Source: Chitinophaga oryzae
GTDB taxonomy: Bacteria > Bacteroidota > Bacteroidia > Chitinophagales > Chitinophagaceae
Direction of reading: 5' to 3'
NCBI RefSeq assembly: GCF_012516375.2
Contig: NZ_CP051204.2
Span: forward strand, 2,790,001 to 2,854,000
Length of the DNA: 64,000 nucleotides
The position numbers and the translations under genes are program-made. Below the pieces are notes generated by a model. It saw only the letters and a list, made by a program, of their open reading frames with translations. It did not search any database and was not told the origin of the DNA. Shown here piece by piece: positions 45,365 to 53,055 of the stretch (positions within the stretch are counted from its first letter, which is position 1; every line of letters starts with the position of its first letter).

Positions 45365-48300
45365 TTAGAAAGTAGCGTTCAGCGTCAGGCCATAATTGCG
45401 GGTAGCGGGCGGCATGAAGATATCTACACCGGACAGGCCGTTGGCGGTAGACATGGTCATTTCCGGATCGTAGGGCGCTTTTTTATGGAAGTAGATCAGG
45501 TTACGGCCGGTGAGGGAGAAACGCAGCGCTTTCATCCAGCTGTTTTTCACCGGAACGGTGTATCCGAGTGACAGTTCACGCAACCTTACCACGGTAGCGC
45601 TGTACATATACTCACCGGATACCGCTTCGCGGCCACCGATGGTGCTGTACCATTTCTGCGGGTCCACGCTGGTAACAGCTTTCTGGTCAGGGCCCACACC
45701 GTTGATCGCTACACCGCCGGCATCACGGGCATCGCCGGTTGCTTTGGATACGCCATACTGGTCTAATACCGACTGGGTCACAGACATCACCTGGCCGCCG
45801 AATTTGCCATCGATGAGGAAAGACAGGGTGAAGTCGCCGTAGGAGAGATTGTTGTTCCAGCCCAGTTGCCATTTCGGATTGGCATTGCCAAGGTAAACCA
45901 CATCTCCGCCTTGTTTGATGGGAGATCCTTTGTCATCAATTTTAATACGGCCCTGTTCATCGCGTTGCAGCACTGTGCCGTAGATGTCGCCGAAAGAACC
46001 GCCCACTTTGAATTTGGACACAAAGTTGGCGCCGGAAGCGCCGCTCAGCACAAACTCAGGGTTGGTTTCTGCCAGTTCCACAATACGGTTGTCATTCACG
46101 GAATAGTTGACACCGGTATTCCACTGGAACTTACCGCCGCGGAACACGTCATAGCGGAACACTGCTTCGATCCCTTTGTTCTGGATGTTGCCGGCATTGA
46201 AGTAGAAGAGGTCATAGAAAGATGCCTGCGGAGACTGGATGCTGAGCGTCTGGTTGTGGGTATTGGTTTTATAGTAGGTAACGTCTGCTGTCAGCCTGTT
46301 ATCGAAGAAACGCCATTCCATACCAAATTCCATCGATTTTGTTTTCTCCGGTTTCAGGTCGGTGAAAGGCGCCTGTACATTGCTGATAGCGCTGCCTACG
46401 CCAAAAGTATTGTCAGCAACGTGGCTTTTGTAAGGATCGGGGGAGTTGCCTACTTCTGCATAAGAGCCTCTTACCTTTAGGAAGGAGATGGCTTGCGGCA
46501 GCTGCATCATCTGGCTGAGGATCAGGTTGAGGCCTACGGAAGGGTAGAAGTAGGAACCGTTGGGCGTATAGGCGAGGTTGGAAGACCAGTCGTTACGGGC
46601 GGTCACGTCCAGGTAAGCCATTTCTTTAAAGGAGAGGCTGGCGCTGCCAAAGGCGGACTGGAACTGTCCGTGGTTTTCAGGCAGGGTACCGGAGTTGAGC
46701 GCGTTCAACGTGTTAAAGTTCTGGATGACGAAGATGTTGGCGATCTTCAGCCCATCCTGGCCGGAGTTGAATTTTACGCCGGTAGTCTTCACATCGCGGA
46801 GGCTCCCGCCTAGTACGCCGGTGAGACGGAAGTCTTTGCCAACGGGAATATTATAGTTCAGTAACAGGTCACCGTATTGTTGAGTGGTAGTGGCGTTGTT
46901 GTAGTTGTAGACGCCATTGGCGGGGGCCAGTACTTTATAGGTGCCGGCATACATCTTCTGCTCATATACGTCATTGATGCGGTCAATGCTGCCACGGGCC
47001 TGTACATTCAGCCAGGAGTTGATTTCATATTTCACACTGGCGTTGAGCAGCAGCCGGTTCCTGTTCAGGGTGTTGGGACTGCGTTTGGTGATCCACCAGG
47101 GATTTTGCTGGATATCTTCCAGGTTGGTCCAGTTCTGGACCGGCAGGAAGTTGCGGGACGGGTCGGGTATCTCAAACTGGTTTTTGAAAGGCCGGATGTC
47201 CTGACCGCGGGGGAAAAGGTATAAGCCAATCAACGGATTCAAATACAAACCGGAGAGCGGCGTATTGTCGATCTTCTGGGTCATATAATTCACGTCAGCT
47301 TCCGCGGTGAGTTTATTATTCAGGAAGTGACCTGTTTCCTTGAAATTGATATTGTGGCGGCCCAGTTTATTACCGGGTTCTATACCGGTAGCGGCGGTAT
47401 TGGCGTAGGAGAAATACGTCTGCAGTTGTTCCGTGCCGGCAGACAGGCTTAGGGCGTTGGTATAGGTCTGACCGGTTTGAAAGAACGATGACATATTGTT
47501 AACCGCAGGACTGCTGAGCTTATCGCCCCAGCTTTGGGGAGAAGTGGCGTTGGTCCTGCCATAATTATCCTGCAGTTCCGGTTTGTAGGCTGCCTGTGCG
47601 AGGTTTACGCCGGAAGAGAAGTTGATCTGCGCTTTACCGGTTTTGCCGCTTTTGGTGGTGACCAGGATCACCCCGTTGGCGCCCTGGCTGCCGTAAAGGG
47701 CGGCTGCGGAAGCGCCTTTCAGCACGGAGATGCTTTCGATGTCTTCCGGGTTCATGTTGGAGATGGGGTCGCCGCCGTCGTAGGCGTTGCTGCCGCCATA
47801 GGCGCTGGTAGGCTGATTGGTGAGGTTGTTGTTCATGGGCACCCCGTCAATCACGTACAGCGCCTGGTTGTTACCGATGCCGGACTTGTTGCCGCGCAGT
47901 ACCACTTTAGCCGAACCGCCCACGCCGGAGGCGCTGGGGAGATGGAGAGGCCGGCTACTTTACCGTTGAGGGTATTGATCAGGTTCGGGTCTTTGGCTTT
48001 TGTCAGCTCGCCGCCGCTCACCTGTTGCATAGCATAGGTGATGGCTTTTTCGGAGCGTTTGATACCAAGGGCGGTGACCATTACACCGGTCAGCTGGGTG
48101 TTGGACATATTGAGCACTACCGCCAGGGTGGTATTGCTGCCGATGGTGATTTCTTTCGTTTCATAGCCGATGGAGCTGAACACCAGTATTTCTTTGGCGT
48201 TTGCCTGGATGGAGAAGCCGCCCTGTTCGTTGGTGATGGCGCCCCGGGTGGTGCCTTTCACCTGTACGCTGACGTTGAACAGTGGTTTCCCGTCGGCGCC

Positions 48301-48711
48301 GGTGACAGTACCTTTGATGGGCGCTGCCTGGAGTACGCTTTCCGGCGCCGGTTTAGGGCTGATCACGATGATCTTGTTGACGATCGAGTATTCCAGGGGC
48401 TTGCCTTTCAGGCATTTGTCGAGTACGTCCGTCAGCGGGGCGTTATTGACATTCATATTAACAGGGCCGGAGCCTTGCAATAACTTTTCATCGTACACAA
48501 ACTCATAGCCGGTTTGTTTGCTGATGTTATTGAACACGTCGTACAGGGCTAGCCGTTTACCCTTCAGGGTAACCGTTTGGGAAAACGATTTAGCACTTAT
48601 GTGCAGGGTGACGGCCAATAGCAGGGTGGCAGTTAATTTCATAACCAACAGAAATTTTCGGAGCAAAGGCCGTTCTGGCCGGCAGGCTTTGCCAGTAGTA
48701 AGTTGTTGCAT
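45365..48711 (-). pseudogene. SusC-like TonB-dependent receptor with STN domain, disrupted by one frameshift
   Basis: Two frames join into one SusC of about 1115 residues. The first (48711-47851) has a signal region, an STN domain (LALYDVFNNISKQTGYEF), a carboxypeptidase-regulatory domain and the start of the plug. The second (from about 47936 to 45365) has the rest of the plug (VLKGASAAALYGSQGANGV) and the barrel ending LTLNATF. The break is at a four-base run (GGGG on plus, 47936-47939): adding one base restores VAGLSISPSASGVGGSAKV. The STN domain receives or sends signals through the FecR protein encoded upstream. A sequencing error, a real inactivation or phase variation at the homopolymer are all possible. 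Confidence 0.85.
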
Positions 48712-48718
48712 ACTTTTG
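48688..48718 (+). promoter_or_regulatory. Predicted promoter of antisense RNA 1
   Basis: TTTG (48688-48691), 19 nt, then TACTTTTG (48711-48718) match the Bacteroidota consensus TTTG-N19-21-TAnnTTTG exactly. It is on the strand opposite to susC, and the -7 box overlaps the susC start codon (48709-48711). Confidence 0.65.
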
Positions 48719-48723
48719 TGTTC

Positions 48724-48816
48724 GTGGCTTTTTAAAAAATTCAGTTTCTAATCCTCAAGTGAAATTGGGTAGCCATTTATTGCCGGGCCCTGACTGCAAT
48801 CGGGGTCCGGTTTTTT
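48724..48816 (+). ncRNA. Predicted cis-antisense small RNA to the susC leader (copy 1)
   Basis: About 93 nt, starting a few nt after the promoter above and ending at a hairpin: CCGGGCCCTG (48783-48792), 8-nt loop ACTGCAAT, CGGGGTCCGG (48801-48810), then six T. It is complementary to the untranslated leader of susC in the fecR-susC gap. Bacteroides fragilis glycan loci of the ECF-sigma type are known to carry such repressing antisense RNAs at this place (DonS and relatives). A second copy with the same layout is at 59531-59629. There is no transcript evidence here. Confidence 0.6.
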
Positions 48817-48906
48817 CTACCGCTAATGGTGGTTGATGTTGTTCATTACGTGTTCATACCATGAAATCTTTTAAACGTTACATAATTTTTACTACAGGTA
48901 TAAGTG

Positions 48907-50100
48907 CTAGTGGGGCGTCACCGGTCTCGCGGTGATGGTACGTCCTTCCACTGTGAATTTGACGCGTTGGGTAGTTTCGAGGGCTTTGAGCAGGGCGCCT
49001 GCATCTTCGCGGCGGGAGATCACCCCCGTAAGGTCGATATCGGACACATTGCCGTCATAAGCCACTTCTATATCGTACCAGCGGGCCAGCTGCCGCATGA
49101 TGGTACGGATGTTGGTATTGCGGAAGCGGAACTTGCCTTCTTTCCAGGCAAGGGTTTGTTCCACATCGGCCACGCTGGTTTCAAAAGTGCCGCCGTTAGG
49201 GGATATGGTCGCCTGGTAACCGGGTTTGAGCAGGCTTTGCTGACCGCCACGGGCCACCTGTACGGCGCCGTCTACCAGGGTGGTGCGGATGGCCTGTTCG
49301 TCGGCATAAGCCATCACGTTGAAACTGGTGCCCAGCACCGTAACGGTCATCTCTTCCACGCCGGGAGTGTTGACTTTTACCCGGAAAGGCATCTGTGCGT
49401 TCTGGCTTACTTCAAAATATACTTCCCCTGTTACCTCCACCAGCCGCTCTTTGCCGGTGAAAGCTGCCGGGAAACGGATACTGCTGGCGGCATTCAGCCA
49501 TATCTTACTGCCATCGGCCAGGGTAAGCTGGTATTGCCCTCCTCTGGGCGTGGCTACCGTATTATAAAGTGGTTGTTTATTATCGCCATTGCCTTTGTAG
49601 GTCAGCGCCCCGTTGGTGTTGCTGATCTGCGTACTGCCCTGTACGGCCAGTGCGCCGTTGCTGCTGCTGTCCAGGGTAATGGTGCTGTTGTCCGCCAGTA
49701 TGAGCATGGCTTTGTTGCTACCGGGCGCCAGCGGGTGGGATTTGACCGTAACGGCCACGGGTACCGGCGCTGCCGGCCGGCGCATCAGCAATAAGCCACT
49801 GGTCATGATACCTGCCGCCAATATTGCCGCCGCGGCATACATCCAGCGTCTCCGGACTGTGTTGCGCACCGGCCGTAGCGGCATTGCCTGCAATACCTGT
49901 TGCAATACCGCGTTTTTCTCCGCTGCTGCCCATTCGGCTTCGGGGGCCGACCGGGTATACAACGTATGAAGGATATCAGCCTTGATCTCCTCTTCAAATG
50001 CTCCGCTGGCAACCGCTTCCTGCAGTTGTGCCAGCTCATCCGGGCTCAGCGGCTGATACTTATATTTATCCAGTAGTTGCCTGATTTCAGCGATAGTCAT
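48907..50100 (-). CDS. FecR-family anti-sigma factor
   Basis: The protein of 397 residues has a cytosolic N-terminal sigma-binding part (MTIAEIRQLLDKYKYQ). One transmembrane helix (MYAAAAILAAGIMTSGLLLM) follows, then a periplasmic FecR domain (TVATPRGGQYQLTLADGSKIWLNAASS) and a C-terminal STN-contacting DUF4974-type domain (LAWKEGKFRFRNTNIRTIMRQ). I chose ATG 50100 because the longer frame to 50262 is made of repeat sequence. It holds the upstream ECF sigma inactive until the SusC STN domain signals substrate. The gap to susC is 195 bp and carries the predicted antisense RNA. Confidence 0.92.
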   Translation of the reverse strand: MTIAEIRQLLDKYKYQPLSPDELAQLQEAVASGAFEEEIKADILHTLYTRSAPEAEWAAAEKNAVLQQVLQAMPLRPVRNTVRRRWMYAAAAILAAGIMTSGLLLMRRPAAPVPVAVTVKSHPLAPGSNKAMLILADNSTITLDSSSNGALAVQGSTQISNTNGALTYKGNGDNKQPLYNTVATPRGGQYQLTLADGSKIWLNAASSIRFPAAFTGKERLVEVTGEVYFEVSQNAQMPFRVKVNTPGVEEMTVTVLGTSFNVMAYADEQAIRTTLVDGAVQVARGGQQSLLKPGYQATISPNGGTFETSVADVEQTLAWKEGKFRFRNTNIRTIMRQLARWYDIEVAYDGNVSDIDLTGVISRREDAGALLKALETTQRVKFTVEGRTITARPVTPH

Positions 50101-50180
50101 TATAGCGACTTTAGAATGGTGACAGGGGTAAAGACGAACGACGGAAAGAAAAGGAGTATCCCCCGGAAAAAAATTTTGAA

Positions 50181-50258
50181 ATTTTTTGATGTACGATTTT
50201 TTGATTTTGGGGATTGGGAAATAAAGCCCCAAAATCAAAAAATCGTACATCAAAAAAT
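50181..50258. repeat. GATTTTTTGATGTACG inverted repeat, copy 2
   Basis: Perfect 32-bp arms (50181-50212 and 50227-50258) have a 14-bp spacer; they share the GATTTTTTGATnTACGATTT design with copy 1 at 39639. The right arm contains the final codons and stop of the ECF sigma gene. It separates sigma and anti-sigma genes. Confidence 0.88.
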
Positions 50259-50858
50259 CCAAAAATGATTGAGCTGTTGTTTGATGATGGACCGTAAAGA
50301 GCGGAGGGCCAGCTGCAGTTGTTTTTTTACGGTGTGTACGGAGATATTCAGTTGATGGGAGATTTCTTCATTGCTCAGCCCCTGCTTGCGGGCGAGGTAG
50401 ATTTTTTTGCGCGCCGGCGGCAACGAGTCGATGGCGTCATGCAATATCTGCTGGTATTGGTGGTCCTGCACCACATGGTCCGTGTCGTTGGCATAACCCG
50501 GTTCCTGCATGCCGAGGTAAGCCATGGCTTTTTGTTTTACCTGCTGTTTGCGGAAGCTGTCATATATATGGTTGCGGGTTAATATAAAGAGGTAGTCGGA
50601 AAAATCATCGATGGCGTTCAGGGCTTCGCGCTTCAGCCACACCCGCATAAAAATCTCCTGTACCACTTCCCTGGCCGCTGCGGGGTCTTTCAGATACAGC
50701 ATAGCGGCATTGAACACCTGTTGGCTGTAGGTGTTGAACATGCGCGTGTAGGCGGCCTCGTTACCTGCTGCTATCGCTAGCAGTTGCTCTCTTTCATCCG
50801 GGATAGATGACCTTGACAATATGTACCTGATTTTCTTCCGCCTAAATATAGGAAACAA
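50250..50858 (-). CDS. ECF-type RNA polymerase sigma factor
   Basis: The protein of 202 residues has region 2 (YTRMFNTYSQQVFNAAMLYL, EIFMRVWLKREAL, YLFILTRNHIYDSFR) and region 4 (DSLPPARKKIYLARKQGLSN, EISHQLNISVHTVKKQLQLA). It belongs to the FecI-like group that partners with FecR and drives susC/susD. The last five codons (HFWIF) and the stop come from the GATTTTTTGAT repeat, so the natural C-terminus has been replaced or extended by that element. It is divergent from the HipA-like gene; the 153-bp gap shows no clear promoter consensus. Confidence 0.93.
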   Translation of the reverse strand: MFPIFRRKKIRYILSRSSIPDEREQLLAIAAGNEAAYTRMFNTYSQQVFNAAMLYLKDPAAAREVVQEIFMRVWLKREALNAIDDFSDYLFILTRNHIYDSFRKQQVKQKAMAYLGMQEPGYANDTDHVVQDHQYQQILHDAIDSLPPARKKIYLARKQGLSNEEISHQLNISVHTVKKQLQLALRSLRSIIKQQLNHFWIF

Positions 50859-51011
50859 TTCGGAATCGGTGCTTCAGGGGCCTTCCAACGCAGGGGATAA
50901 GTCTCCGCCTTTACCGTGCAGGTACATCGTGATGCCATGAAAAGCCGCGCTGAACCTGATTCTGAAAAAAATAACCTAATTTGGGCCGTCCTTAACAGGA
51001 TAACAACTATT

Positions 51012-51815
51012 ATGTCAGGTATCAACAATCATCAATATTCACTCAGGACCGTGCAGGTGACCCGCTACGTGACCCCGTTGCGGGAAGGTGGTTCGCTGCC
51101 TGCGCTGACGGAAGCCGACGACGGTTTCCTGTATGTGCTGAAATTCAGGGGCGCCGGCCAGGGCGTGAAAGCCCTGATCGCTGAACTGATCGGCGGAGAA
51201 ACAGCCCGGGCGCTGGGCCTCAAAGTGCCGGAAATCGTCTTTGCCACGCTGGACCAGGATTATGGCCGCAACGAGGGCGACGAAGAAATACAGGACCTGC
51301 TCAAATCCAGCGTGGGCCTCAACCTGGCGTTACATTACCTCTCCGGGTCCATTACCTACGATCCGGTGGTGACCACCATCGACGAAAACCTGGCCTCGAA
51401 GATCGTATGGCTCGACTGCCTGCTCACCAATGTGGACCGTACCGTGCGGAATACCAATATGCTGATGTGGCACCAGGAGCTGTGGCTGATAGACCACGGC
51501 GCTTCGCTGTACTTTCATCACTCGTGGGACAACTGGGAGGAACAGGCCACCCGGCCTTTCGCCAAAATAAAAGACCATGTATTGCTGCCGCAGGCTACAC
51601 AGATAGCGGAGGTGGACAGCGCTTTCCGCGCCATCCTGACGCCGGAGCGCATCCGCGCCATCGTGGACCTGGTGCCGGAAGAATGGCTGACCGGCCATGA
51701 AGGCGTGTCACCCGCGGAAAGACGCGAAGTATATGCACAGTTTTTAACCAGGCGGGTTGCCTCCTCAGAAATTTTTGTAAAAGAAGCAGTATATGCAAGA
51801 TCAACACTTATATGA
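51012..51815 (+). CDS. HipA-like kinase-fold protein
   Basis: The protein of 267 residues resembles the small HipA-like group (HipA_2) and not classical HipA. GFLYVLKFRGAGQGVKALIAE corresponds to the ATP-binding lysine region, WLDCLLTNVDRTVRNTNML to the catalytic loop (Asp and Asn), and LWLIDHGASLYFHH to the metal-binding Asp region. I chose ATG 51012 as the start of homology. There is no HipB-type HTH gene beside it. Instead it overlaps by 23 bp a DUF3037 gene, a common pair of unknown function. Confidence 0.85.
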   Translation: MSGINNHQYSLRTVQVTRYVTPLREGGSLPALTEADDGFLYVLKFRGAGQGVKALIAELIGGETARALGLKVPEIVFATLDQDYGRNEGDEEIQDLLKSSVGLNLALHYLSGSITYDPVVTTIDENLASKIVWLDCLLTNVDRTVRNTNMLMWHQELWLIDHGASLYFHHSWDNWEEQATRPFAKIKDHVLLPQATQIAEVDSAFRAILTPERIRAIVDLVPEEWLTGHEGVSPAERREVYAQFLTRRVASSEIFVKEAVYARSTLI

Positions 51816-52179
51816 GTACGCCGTTATACGCGTAGTGCCACGGGTAGAGCGGGAAGAGTTTCTCAATGCAGGTGTCATGCTCTACTGTAAAAAACAGCAA
51901 TTCCTGCAGATGCGGTACACGCTGGACGAAGCCCGGCTGCGCGCGCTGTGCCCGGCCATCGACATTTCAGAGCTGGCCGCTTACCTCTGCGCCATCGAAA
52001 AAATATGTAACGGCGGCCGGCAGGGCGGACCTATCGGCATGCTGGACCTCGCTTCCCGTTTCCGTTGGCTTACCGCCACGAGAAGTACTATCGTACAAAC
52101 TTCCAGAACGCATGGCGGACTGTGTACAGACGCGGCGGCCACGCTGCAACGCCTGTACGAACAACTTGTTCTTTTATAA
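51793..52179 (+). CDS. DUF3037 protein, partner of the HipA-like gene
   Basis: The protein of 128 residues opens YEYAVIRVVPRVEREEFLNAGV, the hallmark of DUF3037, followed by MLYCKKQQFLQMRY. It is small, cytosolic and has no catalytic motif that I recognise. It overlaps the HipA-like gene and is probably translated with it. It ends directly at the left arm of an ATTACGA inverted repeat. Confidence 0.88.
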   Translation: MQDQHLYEYAVIRVVPRVEREEFLNAGVMLYCKKQQFLQMRYTLDEARLRALCPAIDISELAAYLCAIEKICNGGRQGGPIGMLDLASRFRWLTATRSTIVQTSRTHGGLCTDAAATLQRLYEQLVLL

Positions 52180-52288
52180 ATTACGAATTACGGATTACGA
52201 ATTACGAATGGAGGGCTCCATTATGGAGCGGTTCATTAATAACCTTTCCAAAAGGGAGCCCTCCATTCGTAATTCGTAATTCGTAATT
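52179..52288. repeat. ATTACGA-heptamer inverted repeat, copy 2
   Basis: Left arm: four ATTACGA-type units (one ATTACGG) plus GGAGGGCTCC. Right arm: GGAGCCCTCC plus three TTCGTAA-type units. The spacer is 35 bp and AT-rich. It starts at the last base of the DUF3037 stop codon. Confidence 0.88.
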
Positions 52289-52332
52289 GATTCAGGTCTG
52301 ATTATTGATGCCATCTTGCTAAACTCAATACG

Positions 52333-53055
52333 ATGGCAGCAACCAGAGCGGTTACCGCGCCTTCCCGTAAAAAGGCGGCCAAACCTGCGGCACCGAAGAA
52401 AAAGGCAGCGGCAAAGAAGAATGTGCCTGTTGCCGGCAGCTACAACGCATGGAAACAGTTTGAAGGAAAACAGTATACCGGCATGAAAATCGGCCGGAGC
52501 CATAAATGGAACTATGACGCCGGCGTATGGCGTGAAACCAAGATCACGCCCGACCTGTGGGAAATTTCCTATGAGGTGGTCAAACGCCGCGCAGGCCACG
52601 CCCCCGAAGGTTCCGGCGTCCCTGTAGGCACCGGCTATCACTGGTATATCCTCGCCAATCAGCAGGTGGATAAAATTAACGCCGACGACTATACGACTAA
52701 AATGTCCGGCTTTAAATTTAAGCTCGCGCATAAACGTGCTTCCAAAAACAAATGGAACGCTTCTTTCGGCATTCAGCGGAAACGTATGATCAGTTTCCTC
52801 CAGGACATGATCACCCAGCTGAAAAGCGCTTCCGTGCCATTGGAGTTTTCTTACAGGGACATTGCCTATGAGGGAGAAGCCATTCCCGTGATGGAGACCT
52901 GTGAGGAAGGGGATTGTGTGGAGTGGGACATCTACCTGAATGATGAAAGCAAAGGCATCATCCGGAAAATGAAGAGCGGCTGGAAAATGAATGGGGTAAC
53001 AGACAAGGGACTGATCAAAGCGATTGCCGGCATACTGGCATCAGAAGGAAGCTGA
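52333..53055 (+). CDS. Hypothetical protein with lysine/alanine-rich histone-like tail
   Basis: The protein of 240 residues has a basic N-terminal tail (SRKKAAKPAAPKKKAAAKK) like those of bacterial histone H1-like proteins. A folded part follows, with KIGRSHKWNYDAGVWRETK, ISYEVVKRRAGHAPEG, GYHWYILANQQVDKINADDY and a C-terminal ESKGIIRKMKSGWKMNG. The tail suggests nucleic-acid or polyanion binding; the rest is not recognised. Its 3' end overlaps the convergent TlpA-type gene by 15 bp. Confidence 0.75.
   Translation: MAATRAVTAPSRKKAAKPAAPKKKAAAKKNVPVAGSYNAWKQFEGKQYTGMKIGRSHKWNYDAGVWRETKITPDLWEISYEVVKRRAGHAPEGSGVPVGTGYHWYILANQQVDKINADDYTTKMSGFKFKLAHKRASKNKWNASFGIQRKRMISFLQDMITQLKSASVPLEFSYRDIAYEGEAIPVMETCEEGDCVEWDIYLNDESKGIIRKMKSGWKMNGVTDKGLIKAIAGILASEGS

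Noticed and set aside
48783..48816. Terminator for the fecR transcript
   Set aside because: The T tract is on the plus strand, whereas fecR and susC are on minus; it fits an opposite-strand RNA instead.
51012..52179. Classical HipBA toxin-antitoxin system
   Set aside because: No helix-turn-helix HipB gene; the kinase is the short HipA-like type paired with DUF3037.
51866..52279. Frame encoding FYKLRITDYELRM near the DUF3037 gene
   Set aside because: Out-of-frame reading of DUF3037 running into the same repeat family.
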